NCBI GenBank assembly: GCA_964596165.1
Contig: CAZQTW010000021.1
Location: forward strand, 1-64,000
DNA from: CAYUQT01 sp964596165
Lineage (GTDB): Bacteria > Planctomycetota > Phycisphaerae > UBA1845 > JAFGLZ01
Reading direction: 5' to 3'
Length of the DNA: 64,000 nucleotides
A model generated the notes under the pieces. That model was not told the DNA's origin, made no database searches, and saw nothing but the letters and a program-made list of their open reading frames with translations. The position numbers were made by a program, and so were the translations under genes. Of the stretch, positions 1-8,321 are shown piece by piece; the first letter of the stretch is position 1, and each line of letters opens with the position of its first letter.

Positions 1-54
1 AGATGGCCGGTTTTCAGGTGCCCATCACTGGCCGGTTTTGGGTGCCCCCTGACA
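1..54. mobile_element. Terminal end of an IS21-like insertion sequence (partial)
   Basis: Two direct copies of a 20-bp unit that begins TGGCCGGTTTT and ends GTGCCC(C) lie at 4-23 and 29-48, a period of 25 bp. The outer boundary reads CCCCCTGACA at 45-54, so the other strand starts TGTCAGGGGG. A terminal 5'-TG and two or more tandem copies of a ~20-bp repeat inside each end are the known pattern of IS21-family elements. No transposase (istA/istB) is visible because the element runs off the left edge of the window. The family is inferred from this architecture only. Confidence 0.55.
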
Positions 55-409
55 ATTGAGTGAGAAGCCTGTGCGGCAATCAATCGTCGGTGTGGTGTGC
101 ATCAGCCCGCGGCGCAACCCTGTACAGATCCAGCCCGGTTTGTTATCGCACCCATCCCAAGGGCCTCGGGGCTCTTTGTATGCACAGACAGGCCAGACGC
201 CTTCCCGCGGGGCGCGGGGTTAATCCATGCTTTACCTGGCGTTAGGCACACATTCAGATTCCGCTCCGGCTGGAACAACCGACGGAGCCGTCCGCATCAA
301 AGGGTTAGAAGCAAAGCGCGGTCTTTCGTGAGTCGAAAGTAGATACAAGCAACGATTGGGCAAGTGGACCGCTGCAACATCGAACCGGAGGCCAGGGAAG
401 GCCCTAGCA
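55..409. other. Intergenic stretch, no gene recognised
   Basis: About 355 bases between the insertion-sequence end and the 3D-domain gene. Short open frames exist on both strands but none shows a ribosome binding site, signal peptide or recognisable motif, and they overlap one another. Any target-site duplication of the element would start at 55 (ATTGAG). Confidence 0.5.
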
Positions 410-790
410 ATGTTGAACCTTACATTCCTAGCCCTACTTGTTACCGTCGAACCATGGCATGTCCGCGTAACCGGATATTGCCCTTGTCCAGTGTGTTGTG
501 GTCGCCACGCCGACGGACTAACGGCAAGTGGAGCAGTAGCTAAGGGGAAGCTTGTTGCCGCACCGAAGCGATTCCGTTTTGGCACGTCCATTCTTGTCCC
601 GGGTTACCACAGCGAACCGGTCCCTGTGCTGGATCGAGGGGGCGCCATCAAAGGCAATAGACTTGACCTCCTCTTTCCGACGCATCAGGAGGCAGTGGAA
701 TGGGGCAGCAGGAAGATGACGGTGTACGTCGTGAGGGACCGACCTGTCGGGTTGACGCGTTTGCCGGCAGTCATTAGCATAAGCCGTTGA
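410..790 (+). CDS. Small exported 3D (Asp-Asp-Asp) domain protein
   Basis: A 126-residue protein with the 3D/RlpA-like double-psi barrel signature: VTGYCPCPVCCG near the N-terminus, TASG, then GTSILVPGY, VPVLDRGGAIKG and NRLDLLFPTHQEA. The three conserved aspartates that name the domain are present or conservatively placed. In known proteins (MltA C-terminus, YabE/Rpf-type proteins) this barrel acts on or binds cell-wall glycan outside the cytoplasm. I chose the ATG at 410 because AGGGAAGG lies about 8 bases before it and the next ~14 residues (MLNLTFLALLVTVEP) look like an export helix; a TTG start at 356 would bury that helix. The CPCPVCC cluster is cysteine rich. Family call is firm, exact substrate unknown. 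Confidence 0.75.
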   Translation: MLNLTFLALLVTVEPWHVRVTGYCPCPVCCGRHADGLTASGAVAKGKLVAAPKRFRFGTSILVPGYHSEPVPVLDRGGAIKGNRLDLLFPTHQEAVEWGSRKMTVYVVRDRPVGLTRLPAVISISR

Positions 791-828
791 CAGGACCCCA
801 TATGACGGTCCGTCAGCAGACGAATGTC

Positions 829-902
829 GGCGGCGTGGCCAAGTGGACAAAGGCGAGGGTTTGCAAAACCCTTATTCGTCGGTTCGAATCCGACCGCCGC
901 CT
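829..902 (+). tRNA. tRNA-Cys (GCA)
   Basis: Folds as a full cloverleaf: acceptor stem GGCGGCG (829-835) with CGCCGCC (895-901), D stem GCC/GGC, anticodon stem AGGGT/ACCCT around the loop TTGCAAA with anticodon GCA at 863-865, and T arm GTCGG-TTCGAAT-CCGAC (878-894). The discriminator base at 902 is T (U73), the known identity base of cysteine tRNAs. The 3' CCA is not encoded. Confidence 0.95.
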
Positions 903-935
903 GTGATTAGTGAGCACAAGACGAATAGGTGACCC

Positions 936-1280
936 ATGCCAATCCAAGAATGGTCCGAACAGATCGTGCTAGCCGACCTTCAGGACGATCCTCAGTTCAC
1001 CGACGACATCAACGCCCTGCTCGAGCTGGCCGAGGCCCGCAAGGATGTCGATGTCGTACTCAATTTCGCACAGGTCAGTTACGTAAACAGCTCTAACGTG
1101 TCCAAGCTTCTCAAACTGCGCAAGACGCTTTTAACGAACAACGGGCACAAGCTGAAGCTCTGTGGAATCAACACGCCGGTGTGGGGCATCTTTCTCACCA
1201 CCGGGTTAGACAAGGTGTTTGACTTCGCCGATGACGTCACAAGCGGGTTGGCCAGCCTTCAACTGGACTCCAGCCGATAG
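936..1280 (+). CDS. STAS-domain protein, anti-sigma factor antagonist type
   Basis: A 114-residue single STAS domain. The pattern VDVVLNFAQVSYVNSSNVSKLLKL (residues ~38-61) matches the core strand, loop and helix of SpoIIAA/RsbV proteins; Ser52/Ser53 in VNSSNVS sit where the phosphorylated serine lies in that family, although the usual Asp before it is Asn51 here. Such proteins bind or release an anti-sigma kinase. No RsbW-like kinase or sigma factor is adjacent; the neighbours are tRNA-Cys and a convergent protease. Start at 936 follows AGGTGAC. Family call firm, partner unknown. Confidence 0.8.
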   Translation: MPIQEWSEQIVLADLQDDPQFTDDINALLELAEARKDVDVVLNFAQVSYVNSSNVSKLLKLRKTLLTNNGHKLKLCGINTPVWGIFLTTGLDKVFDFADDVTSGLASLQLDSSR

Positions 1281-1426
1281 AACGTAGTGGGGTTGGTTGG
1301 CGCAGCGCTTCTGCCGGCCGGTACGCATTCACGAGCGGCTCGTGGCCAAGGCGGACATTCCCAGGCACGCGGCAATTTGGCACGCCCCTCATACGATGAG
1401 ATCCGCCAATAAGCCTCTCTAGATCC

Positions 1427-3652
1427 TCAATTATTCTGAGCCGTTTGCCGTCCCGCAGCCGAACCCGTCGTCTGTACGGACCATGTCCAGGGTTGACCGC
1501 TGAGCAGCTTCACACGCAGCACCAGAATGGCGGCCTCGATCTGAGGGTCTACGTTGGGGCGATCTTCCACGGGGATTGGTGCCGTTGTCGTGGGCCGCGT
1601 CGAGGCAACCGTTTGTGTGGTCGTCTTGGTCGCCTGAGTGGTTGTTGCGCTTGATGTGCTTCGGCTGGACGGCGCGGCACCCTCGGCAGCCAGTATGTCG
1701 CTATCTCTGCGAATCTGGAGGATCTTGATGATCTCCTCCGGCCAGAGCGGCACACCGATCTCCGGGGTAACGCCCCAGGTGTCGGCGTCGGGCTGTTTGT
1801 CCGGACACCGGTTGCTGGGCAGGTAGTACAACGCCGTGGTCAGCTTAAGATAGGCCAGTTCATTGGCCAGTGGAATAAGGTTTTGCACGCTTCCCTTGCC
1901 ATGGGTTCTCGCGCCCAAGATGATCGCTCGATGATTGTCCTGCAATGCACCCGCAAGAATCTCCGACGCACTCGCGCTGGCTTCATTGACCAGGACGATC
2001 AGGTCTTTCGTGAAGAACGGCTCGGCGTTGCTTTGAGCCGGATACGTTTCCGAGCGGTCACCGCGTGTGCTGACAATGTTCTGCCCGCGAGCCAAGAACA
2101 ACTCGGTGACCTCGATGGCCGTGCGAAGCAGTCCGCCGGGATTGAACCGCAGGTCAAGAATGAGTGCCCGAACGCCGTCCCGCTTGAGTTGCTCCAGGGC
2201 CTGCTTCATTTCCTGGACGGTGCCGTCCATGAAGCTTGGGTCGATCCGAATGTATCCGATGCGTTGTTCCCGATCGATCATGTAGGACCACTTGCCGTCC
2301 TTATCGCAACGGAACCCGCGAATCGACGTAATCGTGATGACGTCGCGCTCGACGGTTCGTTCAAACGGGGCCTCGCTCCCCCGCTGAATTGTCAACGTGA
2401 CGGACGTACCCTTCGGCCCCATGATCTTGGGGACGATGTCGTCCACCTCCAGATGAGAGATGTCTTCCCCATTGACGCGAAGGATGACGTCGCCTGCCCG
2501 GATGTCCGCGCGCTGTGCCGGCGTCCCCGGCAAAGGCGTTACTACCAGCAACTTTCCGTCCTTTTCCTTGCGAATCTGGATGCCAATGCCTTGGAACTTC
2601 CCCATGGTGTGTTTCTTGAACTCTTGAAGCTCCGCAGGCCATACCATACTGCTGAAACGATCAAGCGGCTCCAATGCGCCGTCCATGAACTCGCTGACGA
2701 GCAGCGCTTCAGGAAGCTCCAGCGTTCGTGAATTGATCTTCAAGATCTGCTCAAACTGGCGGTAGGCCCCCTCGTGATCGAGGTCAGGTCCCTCCTCGAT
2801 GCGGTGGGCCAGCGACGTGATCTCGCCGGTGAAACGAACAACGGCCTCCCGATCCCCGAGACGAGGAAACGTCTCGGCCAGTGTCGTGGTCTTCGCCAGA
2901 ACACGAAGATTGTCGATGCCCCCCGCCAACGCGCTCTTGAAGTTCGCCTGACGAACGTAGTGTCGTCCTACTTGCAGGAGGGCGTCGCGAACCATTCTGG
3001 GATCGATGTCCTTCAGATCGTCCTGCCAATTCTGTTTGGACTCCTTCTTGTAGATTGCCTCGAGTCGAGCATGGCGCACACAGCGCTTTCGCATCTGCGT
3101 GAGCTCCTTGTCCCCTTTGTGGATGTTCTCGAGATAGGCGTACAGGGCGGCGGCGTTGGCCCAATCGCCCTTACGATACGCCCCTTCTGCTTCGCGCTTG
3201 GCTTGCGCGGCATAGCGGCCGATCAGCGGGTCGGCAACAAAGGCGTTAGGGTCCTTGGCGGTCTCATAAGCGCGGCTCACTTGCCGCATCGTCGCAAGCC
3301 AATCCCCCTTCTCCGCGGCAGCCTTCGCCTCGGACAGTTCATATTCATGGTCCATTCGCCGAAACTCGTCGCGCTGGCGCTGGAGCTTCTCATAGTCCGC
3401 AAGCCACTTCTGCACCAGCAGGAGATCAGGATTGAGCTGCCCGTCCGCCTTGAGGCGGCTCAGGGTCCGAGCTCCCGTATCGATTCTGCCCGCCAAGATC
3501 TCCCTGCATCCCTCTTTCCAGAGGGATGCGATTTGCTCGGGCTTGAGGGCCTGGACTTCGGCCGAAACGCCGCTCCCTGCCGGCAGGAGAATGCCGACCA
3601 GAAGGCCTATCCAGAAACGGAAAACACTCGATCGCTTGAGACGTCTTAGCAT
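1427..3652 (-). CDS. Secreted S41-family C-terminal processing protease with PDZ domain
   Basis: A 741-residue serine protease of the tail-specific/CtpA type. A signal peptide occupies about residues 12-31 (FWIGLLVGILLPAGSGVSA). Residues ~35-340 are helix-rich, charged and TPR-like, longer than in ordinary CtpA. A PDZ domain follows (~350-430, with GIGIQI, GTPAQRADIRAGDVILRVNG) and then the S41 core. The catalytic pair is visible: Ser561 in ASASASEILAGALQD and Lys586 in ARTHGKGSVQ, spaced 25 residues as in Prc and CtpB. The C-terminal ~90 residues are Ser/Thr/Ala rich and low complexity. It probably trims exported proteins outside the cytoplasmic membrane. The protein is alone; the GH42-like gene lies upstream on the same strand with a 186-bp gap. 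Confidence 0.88.
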   Translation of the reverse strand: MLRRLKRSSVFRFWIGLLVGILLPAGSGVSAEVQALKPEQIASLWKEGCREILAGRIDTGARTLSRLKADGQLNPDLLLVQKWLADYEKLQRQRDEFRRMDHEYELSEAKAAAEKGDWLATMRQVSRAYETAKDPNAFVADPLIGRYAAQAKREAEGAYRKGDWANAAALYAYLENIHKGDKELTQMRKRCVRHARLEAIYKKESKQNWQDDLKDIDPRMVRDALLQVGRHYVRQANFKSALAGGIDNLRVLAKTTTLAETFPRLGDREAVVRFTGEITSLAHRIEEGPDLDHEGAYRQFEQILKINSRTLELPEALLVSEFMDGALEPLDRFSSMVWPAELQEFKKHTMGKFQGIGIQIRKEKDGKLLVVTPLPGTPAQRADIRAGDVILRVNGEDISHLEVDDIVPKIMGPKGTSVTLTIQRGSEAPFERTVERDVITITSIRGFRCDKDGKWSYMIDREQRIGYIRIDPSFMDGTVQEMKQALEQLKRDGVRALILDLRFNPGGLLRTAIEVTELFLARGQNIVSTRGDRSETYPAQSNAEPFFTKDLIVLVNEASASASEILAGALQDNHRAIILGARTHGKGSVQNLIPLANELAYLKLTTALYYLPSNRCPDKQPDADTWGVTPEIGVPLWPEEIIKILQIRRDSDILAAEGAAPSSRSTSSATTTQATKTTTQTVASTRPTTTAPIPVEDRPNVDPQIEAAILVLRVKLLSGQPWTWSVQTTGSAAGRQTAQNN

Positions 3653-3838
3653 TGTCTTATCCTGGCGGACCTATCCGCTTAAGCCGGACGACCCGCGAAT
3701 CGTGCCGTTACGTTGTCCGCGAGGGGTCATGTCGGCTACCTGCGTCGGGTCCCATCCGTACGAACCGACCGTCGCCACTCAAGGCAACGACTTCTTGATT
3801 CTACAAGACAGCTTGGGCGAGGTCCATTCATGCGCGCA

Positions 3839-6085
3839 TCATGAGCGCGGTTCGCCGGTCTCTACGTCGGCCCGTCGGCTCGCCGGGCTTAAATCCTGAG
3901 GTTCTTTTGACATGGAAATGACCGCGGCCTGATCGGTCTTCCACGCCAACTCGAACGTGTCGCCTCGCCCCAGGGCCTTTCCGACAACCTCATCCACGAC
4001 ATCGGTTTGCGGTCGTGCGAACCGGACGAGCAGCCGAACAGTCGTACCCCCTGCCGATGGTTGTGTGTCAGAGCTACCTCTCGCTACCACGTGAAGTGGA
4101 TTTCGGACGATCCACAGATACGTACGGTCTTGGCTCTCCCAGCACGTCGCCTCGGTGGCGACAGCCTCAGTCTGGCCTACCTGAAACGAGAACCACGGCT
4201 TTACACCCGCACGTTCGAGCAACTCCATGACGACTTTTCGCGTCTCAGCGGCCCTATCGGGTTGCCGCTCTCGATAAAGGCAGTATTCGGCAAGAGATAC
4301 ATTCATCAGCATGGCCCAGCCGTTGCCATGCCGACCCGCAATGAACGGACCGATCTGCCTCTCAGCCATGGGCAGGCCTTTTGCCCGTTTGCATTGTGCC
4401 CAGATGTCGTTTGCCGCCCGAGGGAAACTGGCCCTCCAGTTCGTCTCTGCATCGAACTCCGTAAGCGTCTGACCACCGAACAGGTTTCCCAACATGACCG
4501 GTGGATGGTTCGTTATCCCCAGAAGCTCGTCCAATGCCGGTCGCCTTCGTCCGCGGCCATGCTGGTCGAACAGCCCAACCATATGGTCGGCAATCAGGAC
4601 GCCACCCTGCTGGACATACCGCATGAGTTCGTCCACCTCGATGTCAGACAGCGCCAGCACGCGGGGAAGTATCAGTACTTTGTATTCGGACGCATTGAAT
4701 CGGCGCCCAATCAGGTCGGCGTAGGAGACGAAGTTGTATTGAAGGCCGGCATCTTCGAGCACGCGGGTCCATGCCCAGAATGCGGCATTCGTGCTGGCCA
4801 ACTGGTCGTTGATCGAACTGAGCCGGTTCATCCACGTGCGGCCGTGCACCTGGCAATCCATGAACCAACTAACTTGGATGGAGGGATGCGAGTAGTAGAG
4901 GGCGATTCCGTTGTGCCGCCATTGGGTCCCCACGAGCTTCCGACTCATCTCGGCCAACTTGCGAATCCCCGGACCGAGGCGAAACATGTCCTTGTCTTGT
5001 CCGAACCAACCGTCCGCGTAGGCAATGTTCCCTCGGTAGCCATGGGCAACGGCGTACCAGTTTGGCCATTCACCGTCGGGGCCATTGGGGTCGCCGTATC
5101 CACCCGACACCAGAACGGCCTGACCGTCGATGTTAAGCGACCGGGCAATCTCCATAGCCGCGCCGATATCGTACACCTCCAGGAACTGAACCTTTCGCAT
5201 GAGTTTGGCGTAGTCGTACCCGCCGTAAGGCGCCGGTCCCTGAGCGCCGACAAATCCGCAGGGGGTCGCCGGGTCCAGCGAGTTGGCGAAGAGAACGAGA
5301 TCGCCGACCAGGTTCAGCAACTGAGAATCCATGAAGCTGAGCGCATCGCACCAGGGCGACAGGTTCCACTGGGTTACCGGCCGTCGATAGAGATGCTGGA
5401 AGTCATCCGGCGTGGCCATCCGGTGGAGATATCGCTCGTTCTCACTGCCCCACTGCCGAATCAGGGCGGCGCGGCTACCATACCGTTTCATCAGCCACGC
5501 TCTGAACTCCCTGATCGTCATGGGATTGTTGTCCCACTGACAGGGATTCGTGAACGTGGACCAACTGATTTCGTCGTCCAGCGAGTAAGCGACGTGCGTT
5601 CGGTATTTCTCGCACGAATGAACGGCCTGTTCCAAACGCTCCCGCAACCGATCTTGGACACTGGGGTCGGCCAGACACCGTGGTCGGCGGGAGTTGGCTC
5701 GGTGGGTCAGCGAGCTGAACTCCTGGGGCAGATGGAGATCGCCCCTGCCCGCCGCATGGTCCAGATACCACAACAGGCCGTACTTCTCGTGCAAGTCGGC
5801 GTCGAGCCTCGGGGTCCAATCGCACACGCCCCCGTTGAAGCCGGCCTGGCGCATGGCGGAGACGAGGGATTCGTCGTAGTTGCGCGGCCAGTCATGCCGC
5901 CAGGGAAAGAGAACCCACCGATCCCAACGTTCGGGAGAAGTCACCTGCCTGAACCCGACGACGGAACGGAAGTCTTCGGAGGTACGAACGTACCAGCGAA
6001 AGTCCTCGGCCGACGCGGCGGTCACCCCGATGCCGACTATCGCCGCCACGATCGGGAATAGGCTGTAACGACGATCCTCACACAC
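3839..6085 (-). CDS. Exported glycoside hydrolase, GH42 beta-galactosidase-like
   Basis: About 748 residues. The first half reads as a (beta/alpha)8 glycosidase of clan A: FPWRHDWPRNYDESLVSAMR, AYSLDDEISWSTF with a likely acid/base Glu, and QFLEVYDIGAAMEIA with a candidate nucleophile Glu. The next part resembles the beta-galactosidase trimerisation (GATase-like) domain: VLILPRVLALSDIEVDELMRY followed by GGVLIADHMVG. I chose the GTG at 6085 because GAGG lies 6 bases before it and the translation then begins directly with a signal peptide (RRYSLFPIVAAIVGIGVTAASA). An ATG at 6145 in the same frame has no such support. It probably hydrolyses beta-linked sugars outside the cytoplasm; the substrate cannot be read from the sequence. 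Confidence 0.75.
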   Translation of the reverse strand: MCEDRRYSLFPIVAAIVGIGVTAASAEDFRWYVRTSEDFRSVVGFRQVTSPERWDRWVLFPWRHDWPRNYDESLVSAMRQAGFNGGVCDWTPRLDADLHEKYGLLWYLDHAAGRGDLHLPQEFSSLTHRANSRRPRCLADPSVQDRLRERLEQAVHSCEKYRTHVAYSLDDEISWSTFTNPCQWDNNPMTIREFRAWLMKRYGSRAALIRQWGSENERYLHRMATPDDFQHLYRRPVTQWNLSPWCDALSFMDSQLLNLVGDLVLFANSLDPATPCGFVGAQGPAPYGGYDYAKLMRKVQFLEVYDIGAAMEIARSLNIDGQAVLVSGGYGDPNGPDGEWPNWYAVAHGYRGNIAYADGWFGQDKDMFRLGPGIRKLAEMSRKLVGTQWRHNGIALYYSHPSIQVSWFMDCQVHGRTWMNRLSSINDQLASTNAAFWAWTRVLEDAGLQYNFVSYADLIGRRFNASEYKVLILPRVLALSDIEVDELMRYVQQGGVLIADHMVGLFDQHGRGRRRPALDELLGITNHPPVMLGNLFGGQTLTEFDAETNWRASFPRAANDIWAQCKRAKGLPMAERQIGPFIAGRHGNGWAMLMNVSLAEYCLYRERQPDRAAETRKVVMELLERAGVKPWFSFQVGQTEAVATEATCWESQDRTYLWIVRNPLHVVARGSSDTQPSAGGTTVRLLVRFARPQTDVVDEVVGKALGRGDTFELAWKTDQAAVISMSKEPQDLSPASRRADVETGEPRS

Positions 6086-6291
6086 AACGAACCTCAAACA
6101 TGGACAAGCATCGGCGATGATAGACGGGCATCCGAGCGGCGGCAAGGCACCGACCGCGCCGGATCGGCTGGAGATAGCTTATTTCGTGGTGCAAATCGGC
6201 CGATAATAGAAATTGCGATGCGTAATGTCGTTGTGCCGATCGGTCGCCTCCGGGGCAACGACTGCATCGCCACAAGTCGGACGGCTCGACC

Positions 6292-6885
6292 ATGCCCGAA
6301 CACCGACATCTTGGTCCTAATGATGTACTCACGACCGGCGAGGTTGCGCGGATCTGCAATGTGGCGCCAAGGACGGTTTCCAAGTGGTTCGACACGGGGC
6401 AGTTGCGCGGCTATCGCATACCGGGCAGCAAGGATCGCCGGATTCCCGTTCAGCAACTGGTGCGTTTCATGAGGGCCCATGGAATTCCACTCGGAGAGCT
6501 GGACTCCGGCCAGACGCGAGTCCTGCTTGTTGACGAGGACGGCGAACTGCTGTCGCTACTCGAACAGGCCCTCAGCCGCACCGAGCGATACGGTGTGAAG
6601 ACGGCCACATCGGGTTTTGAGGCCGGCGCGATGGCCGAACGATTCAAACCCCACGTAATTCTCATCGACGTGACCCTGCCCGACATCGACACCGCCAAGA
6701 TTCGTCGGTTCCTCCTCAGCAACGACGACTTGCAGGCAACAAAGCTCATAGCGACGAGCGGCGCGCTGACGGATGGCGAAACCCAGTCCCTCCTTCGGGA
6801 AGGCTTCGATAGCTGCCTGCACAAACCCTTCGACGTCCGTCAGGTCATGCTCGCCATCGAAGACGCCGTTGCCATCGTCCGTTGA
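6292..6885 (+). CDS. HTH (excisionase/BldC-like)-receiver fusion response regulator
   Basis: A 197-residue regulator with unusual order: DNA-binding domain first, receiver second. Residues ~12-60 form a MerR/excisionase-type winged HTH (LTTGEVARICNVAPRTVSKW, then GYRIPGSKDRRIP). Residues ~75-195 are a receiver domain with the acidic pocket D81-E82-D83, phosphoacceptor Asp126 in LIDVTLPD, Thr155/Ser156 and Lys178 in HKPF. All key phosphorylation residues are present, so it should respond to a histidine kinase, but none is in the window. Ordinary response regulators place the receiver at the N-terminus. It lies between divergent glycosidase and the sugar-isomerase block. Confidence 0.85.
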   Translation: MPEHRHLGPNDVLTTGEVARICNVAPRTVSKWFDTGQLRGYRIPGSKDRRIPVQQLVRFMRAHGIPLGELDSGQTRVLLVDEDGELLSLLEQALSRTERYGVKTATSGFEAGAMAERFKPHVILIDVTLPDIDTAKIRRFLLSNDDLQATKLIATSGALTDGETQSLLREGFDSCLHKPFDVRQVMLAIEDAVAIVR

Positions 6886-7030
6886 TGTCCGAGGTCACCC
6901 GCCTCGTCCACGGAGCCCTCACGGAAACCCGGATGTCGGCTGCCGGCCACGCGAAGTCCACAGCTCGGCGCGATCACGGATTCTGACTTTCGGATTCGGA
7001 ATGCCGTCTCCTCCTCCGTTCCCCTTCCGC

Positions 7031-7058
7031 TTGACCTGCCCGGTCATGGCGTTAGTAT
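7031..7058 (+). promoter_or_regulatory. Probable sigma70-type promoter of the isomerase/transporter block
   Basis: TTGACC at 7031-7036 and TAGTAT at 7053-7058 with a 16-base spacer. Transcription would start near 7065, about 33 bases before the ATG at 7098, which has GGAGG 9 bases upstream. Confidence 0.5.
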
Positions 7059-7097
7059 GACCGCGTCAGTTCCGAAGACTCTAGTGGAGGCGACACG

Positions 7098-8210
7098 ATG
7101 GCCAGTAAAGACGAGATGAAGAAGTTGCTGGGTAGGCCGATCTATCTGGCGCCCAACACCTACCTACACTTCTACAACGGCGGCAAGCTCCGGGCGCAGT
7201 TCATGGGCGAGCCCGACCCCAAGGATGACTTCCGCAGCGAGGAATGGATCTTCTCCACGAACCGCGCCGTCACACCCGGGCGCGACAACCCGCCGGACAA
7301 GGGCTTCAGCCGCGTGCAGCTTCCGAGCGGCGAGATCATTCTTCTCCAGGACGTTCTGAAGGCCTTCCCCAAGGAGACGCTGGGCCAGAAGCACTTCGAC
7401 AAGTTCGGACCCAATCTGGGCATCCTGGCAAAGATCTTCGACGTGGGCGATGACGCCCACATTCCCGTGCACTGGCACCCGTCGCCGGCGTTCGCCAAGA
7501 AGCACCTGAACAGCCCCAACGGCAAGAACGAGGCCTGGGTCGTCATCGGAACTCGCCCCGGCGCCAAGGCCTGGATCGGCTGGAAACACGACGTGAAGGT
7601 CGAAGACTTCCGCAAATGGATGGAGGCCCAGGATGTCGAGACGATGCGCTCGCACATGCACGAGGTGACGCCGAAGGTCGGCGACATTATCTTTCTCCGC
7701 GACAGCTTCGTTCATTCGCTCGGCAGCGGCCTGTGCATCCTCGAGCCGCAGGAACCGACCGACTGGAACATCCTGGCCGAATGGAAAGGGTATCCTTACA
7801 AGCGAGAAGACGGCGCGTGCGGCCTGAGCTGGGACGTGGCGTTGACCGCCGCGGATTTCACGGCCATGCCTCTCGACTACCTGAACAACTACGTCAAGCG
7901 GACGCCGGAGATCATGCGGCAGGAGAACGGCAGCCGCGAAGAGCAACTGGTACCTCCGGAAGCCGTCCAATACTTCAACCTCCGCCGCGTGGTCGTGGGG
8001 AAGAAGATCAGGATGCCCGGCGATCGGGGGTTTTATTGCGCGATCCCGCTCGGCGACGGCCAGGGCAAGATCGTCGGCAAGTTCGGCGAGGCGCCGATCA
8101 AGCGGAGTAAGCACGTCTTCATCCCGGCGGAAATGGGCGATTACGAAATCATCAACACGGGCAGCACGCCGTTCGAGGTAATGTGCTGCTATCCGCCAAG
8201 GCTGGAATAG
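7098..8210 (+). CDS. Cupin-type sugar isomerase, mannose-6-phosphate isomerase class I-like
   Basis: A 370-residue protein of the phosphomannose isomerase/cupin fold. The metal-binding pattern PVHWHPSPAFAKKHLN followed by NEAWVVIGTRPGAKAWIG and GDIIFLRDSFVHSLGSG is the type I isomerase arrangement, here with an HWH pair. It would interconvert an aldose and ketose (phosphate) in the cytoplasm. It opens a forward block with a second isomerase and two transporters, which suggests catabolism of one imported sugar. The protein is close to the usual length but I cannot tell whether mannose-6-phosphate is the true substrate; many relatives in planctomycetes are uncharacterised. Confidence 0.7.
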   Translation: MASKDEMKKLLGRPIYLAPNTYLHFYNGGKLRAQFMGEPDPKDDFRSEEWIFSTNRAVTPGRDNPPDKGFSRVQLPSGEIILLQDVLKAFPKETLGQKHFDKFGPNLGILAKIFDVGDDAHIPVHWHPSPAFAKKHLNSPNGKNEAWVVIGTRPGAKAWIGWKHDVKVEDFRKWMEAQDVETMRSHMHEVTPKVGDIIFLRDSFVHSLGSGLCILEPQEPTDWNILAEWKGYPYKREDGACGLSWDVALTAADFTAMPLDYLNNYVKRTPEIMRQENGSREEQLVPPEAVQYFNLRRVVVGKKIRMPGDRGFYCAIPLGDGQGKIVGKFGEAPIKRSKHVFIPAEMGDYEIINTGSTPFEVMCCYPPRLE

Positions 8211-8321
8211 GACCGGGGATATGGGCTGTGGGACATGGCGTCCGACGCGATCGCCCTGTCCGTGTCTAGCGGCGCCCCCACCTCGGACCCTAGACTCTTC
8301 TTCACAAGGAGCCGAACCGAC

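Noticed and set aside
4007..6061. Forward open frame of 684 codons opposite the GH42-like gene
   Set aside because: No signal, no motif and Arg/Pro-rich composition; the reverse strand carries a coherent exported glycosidase.
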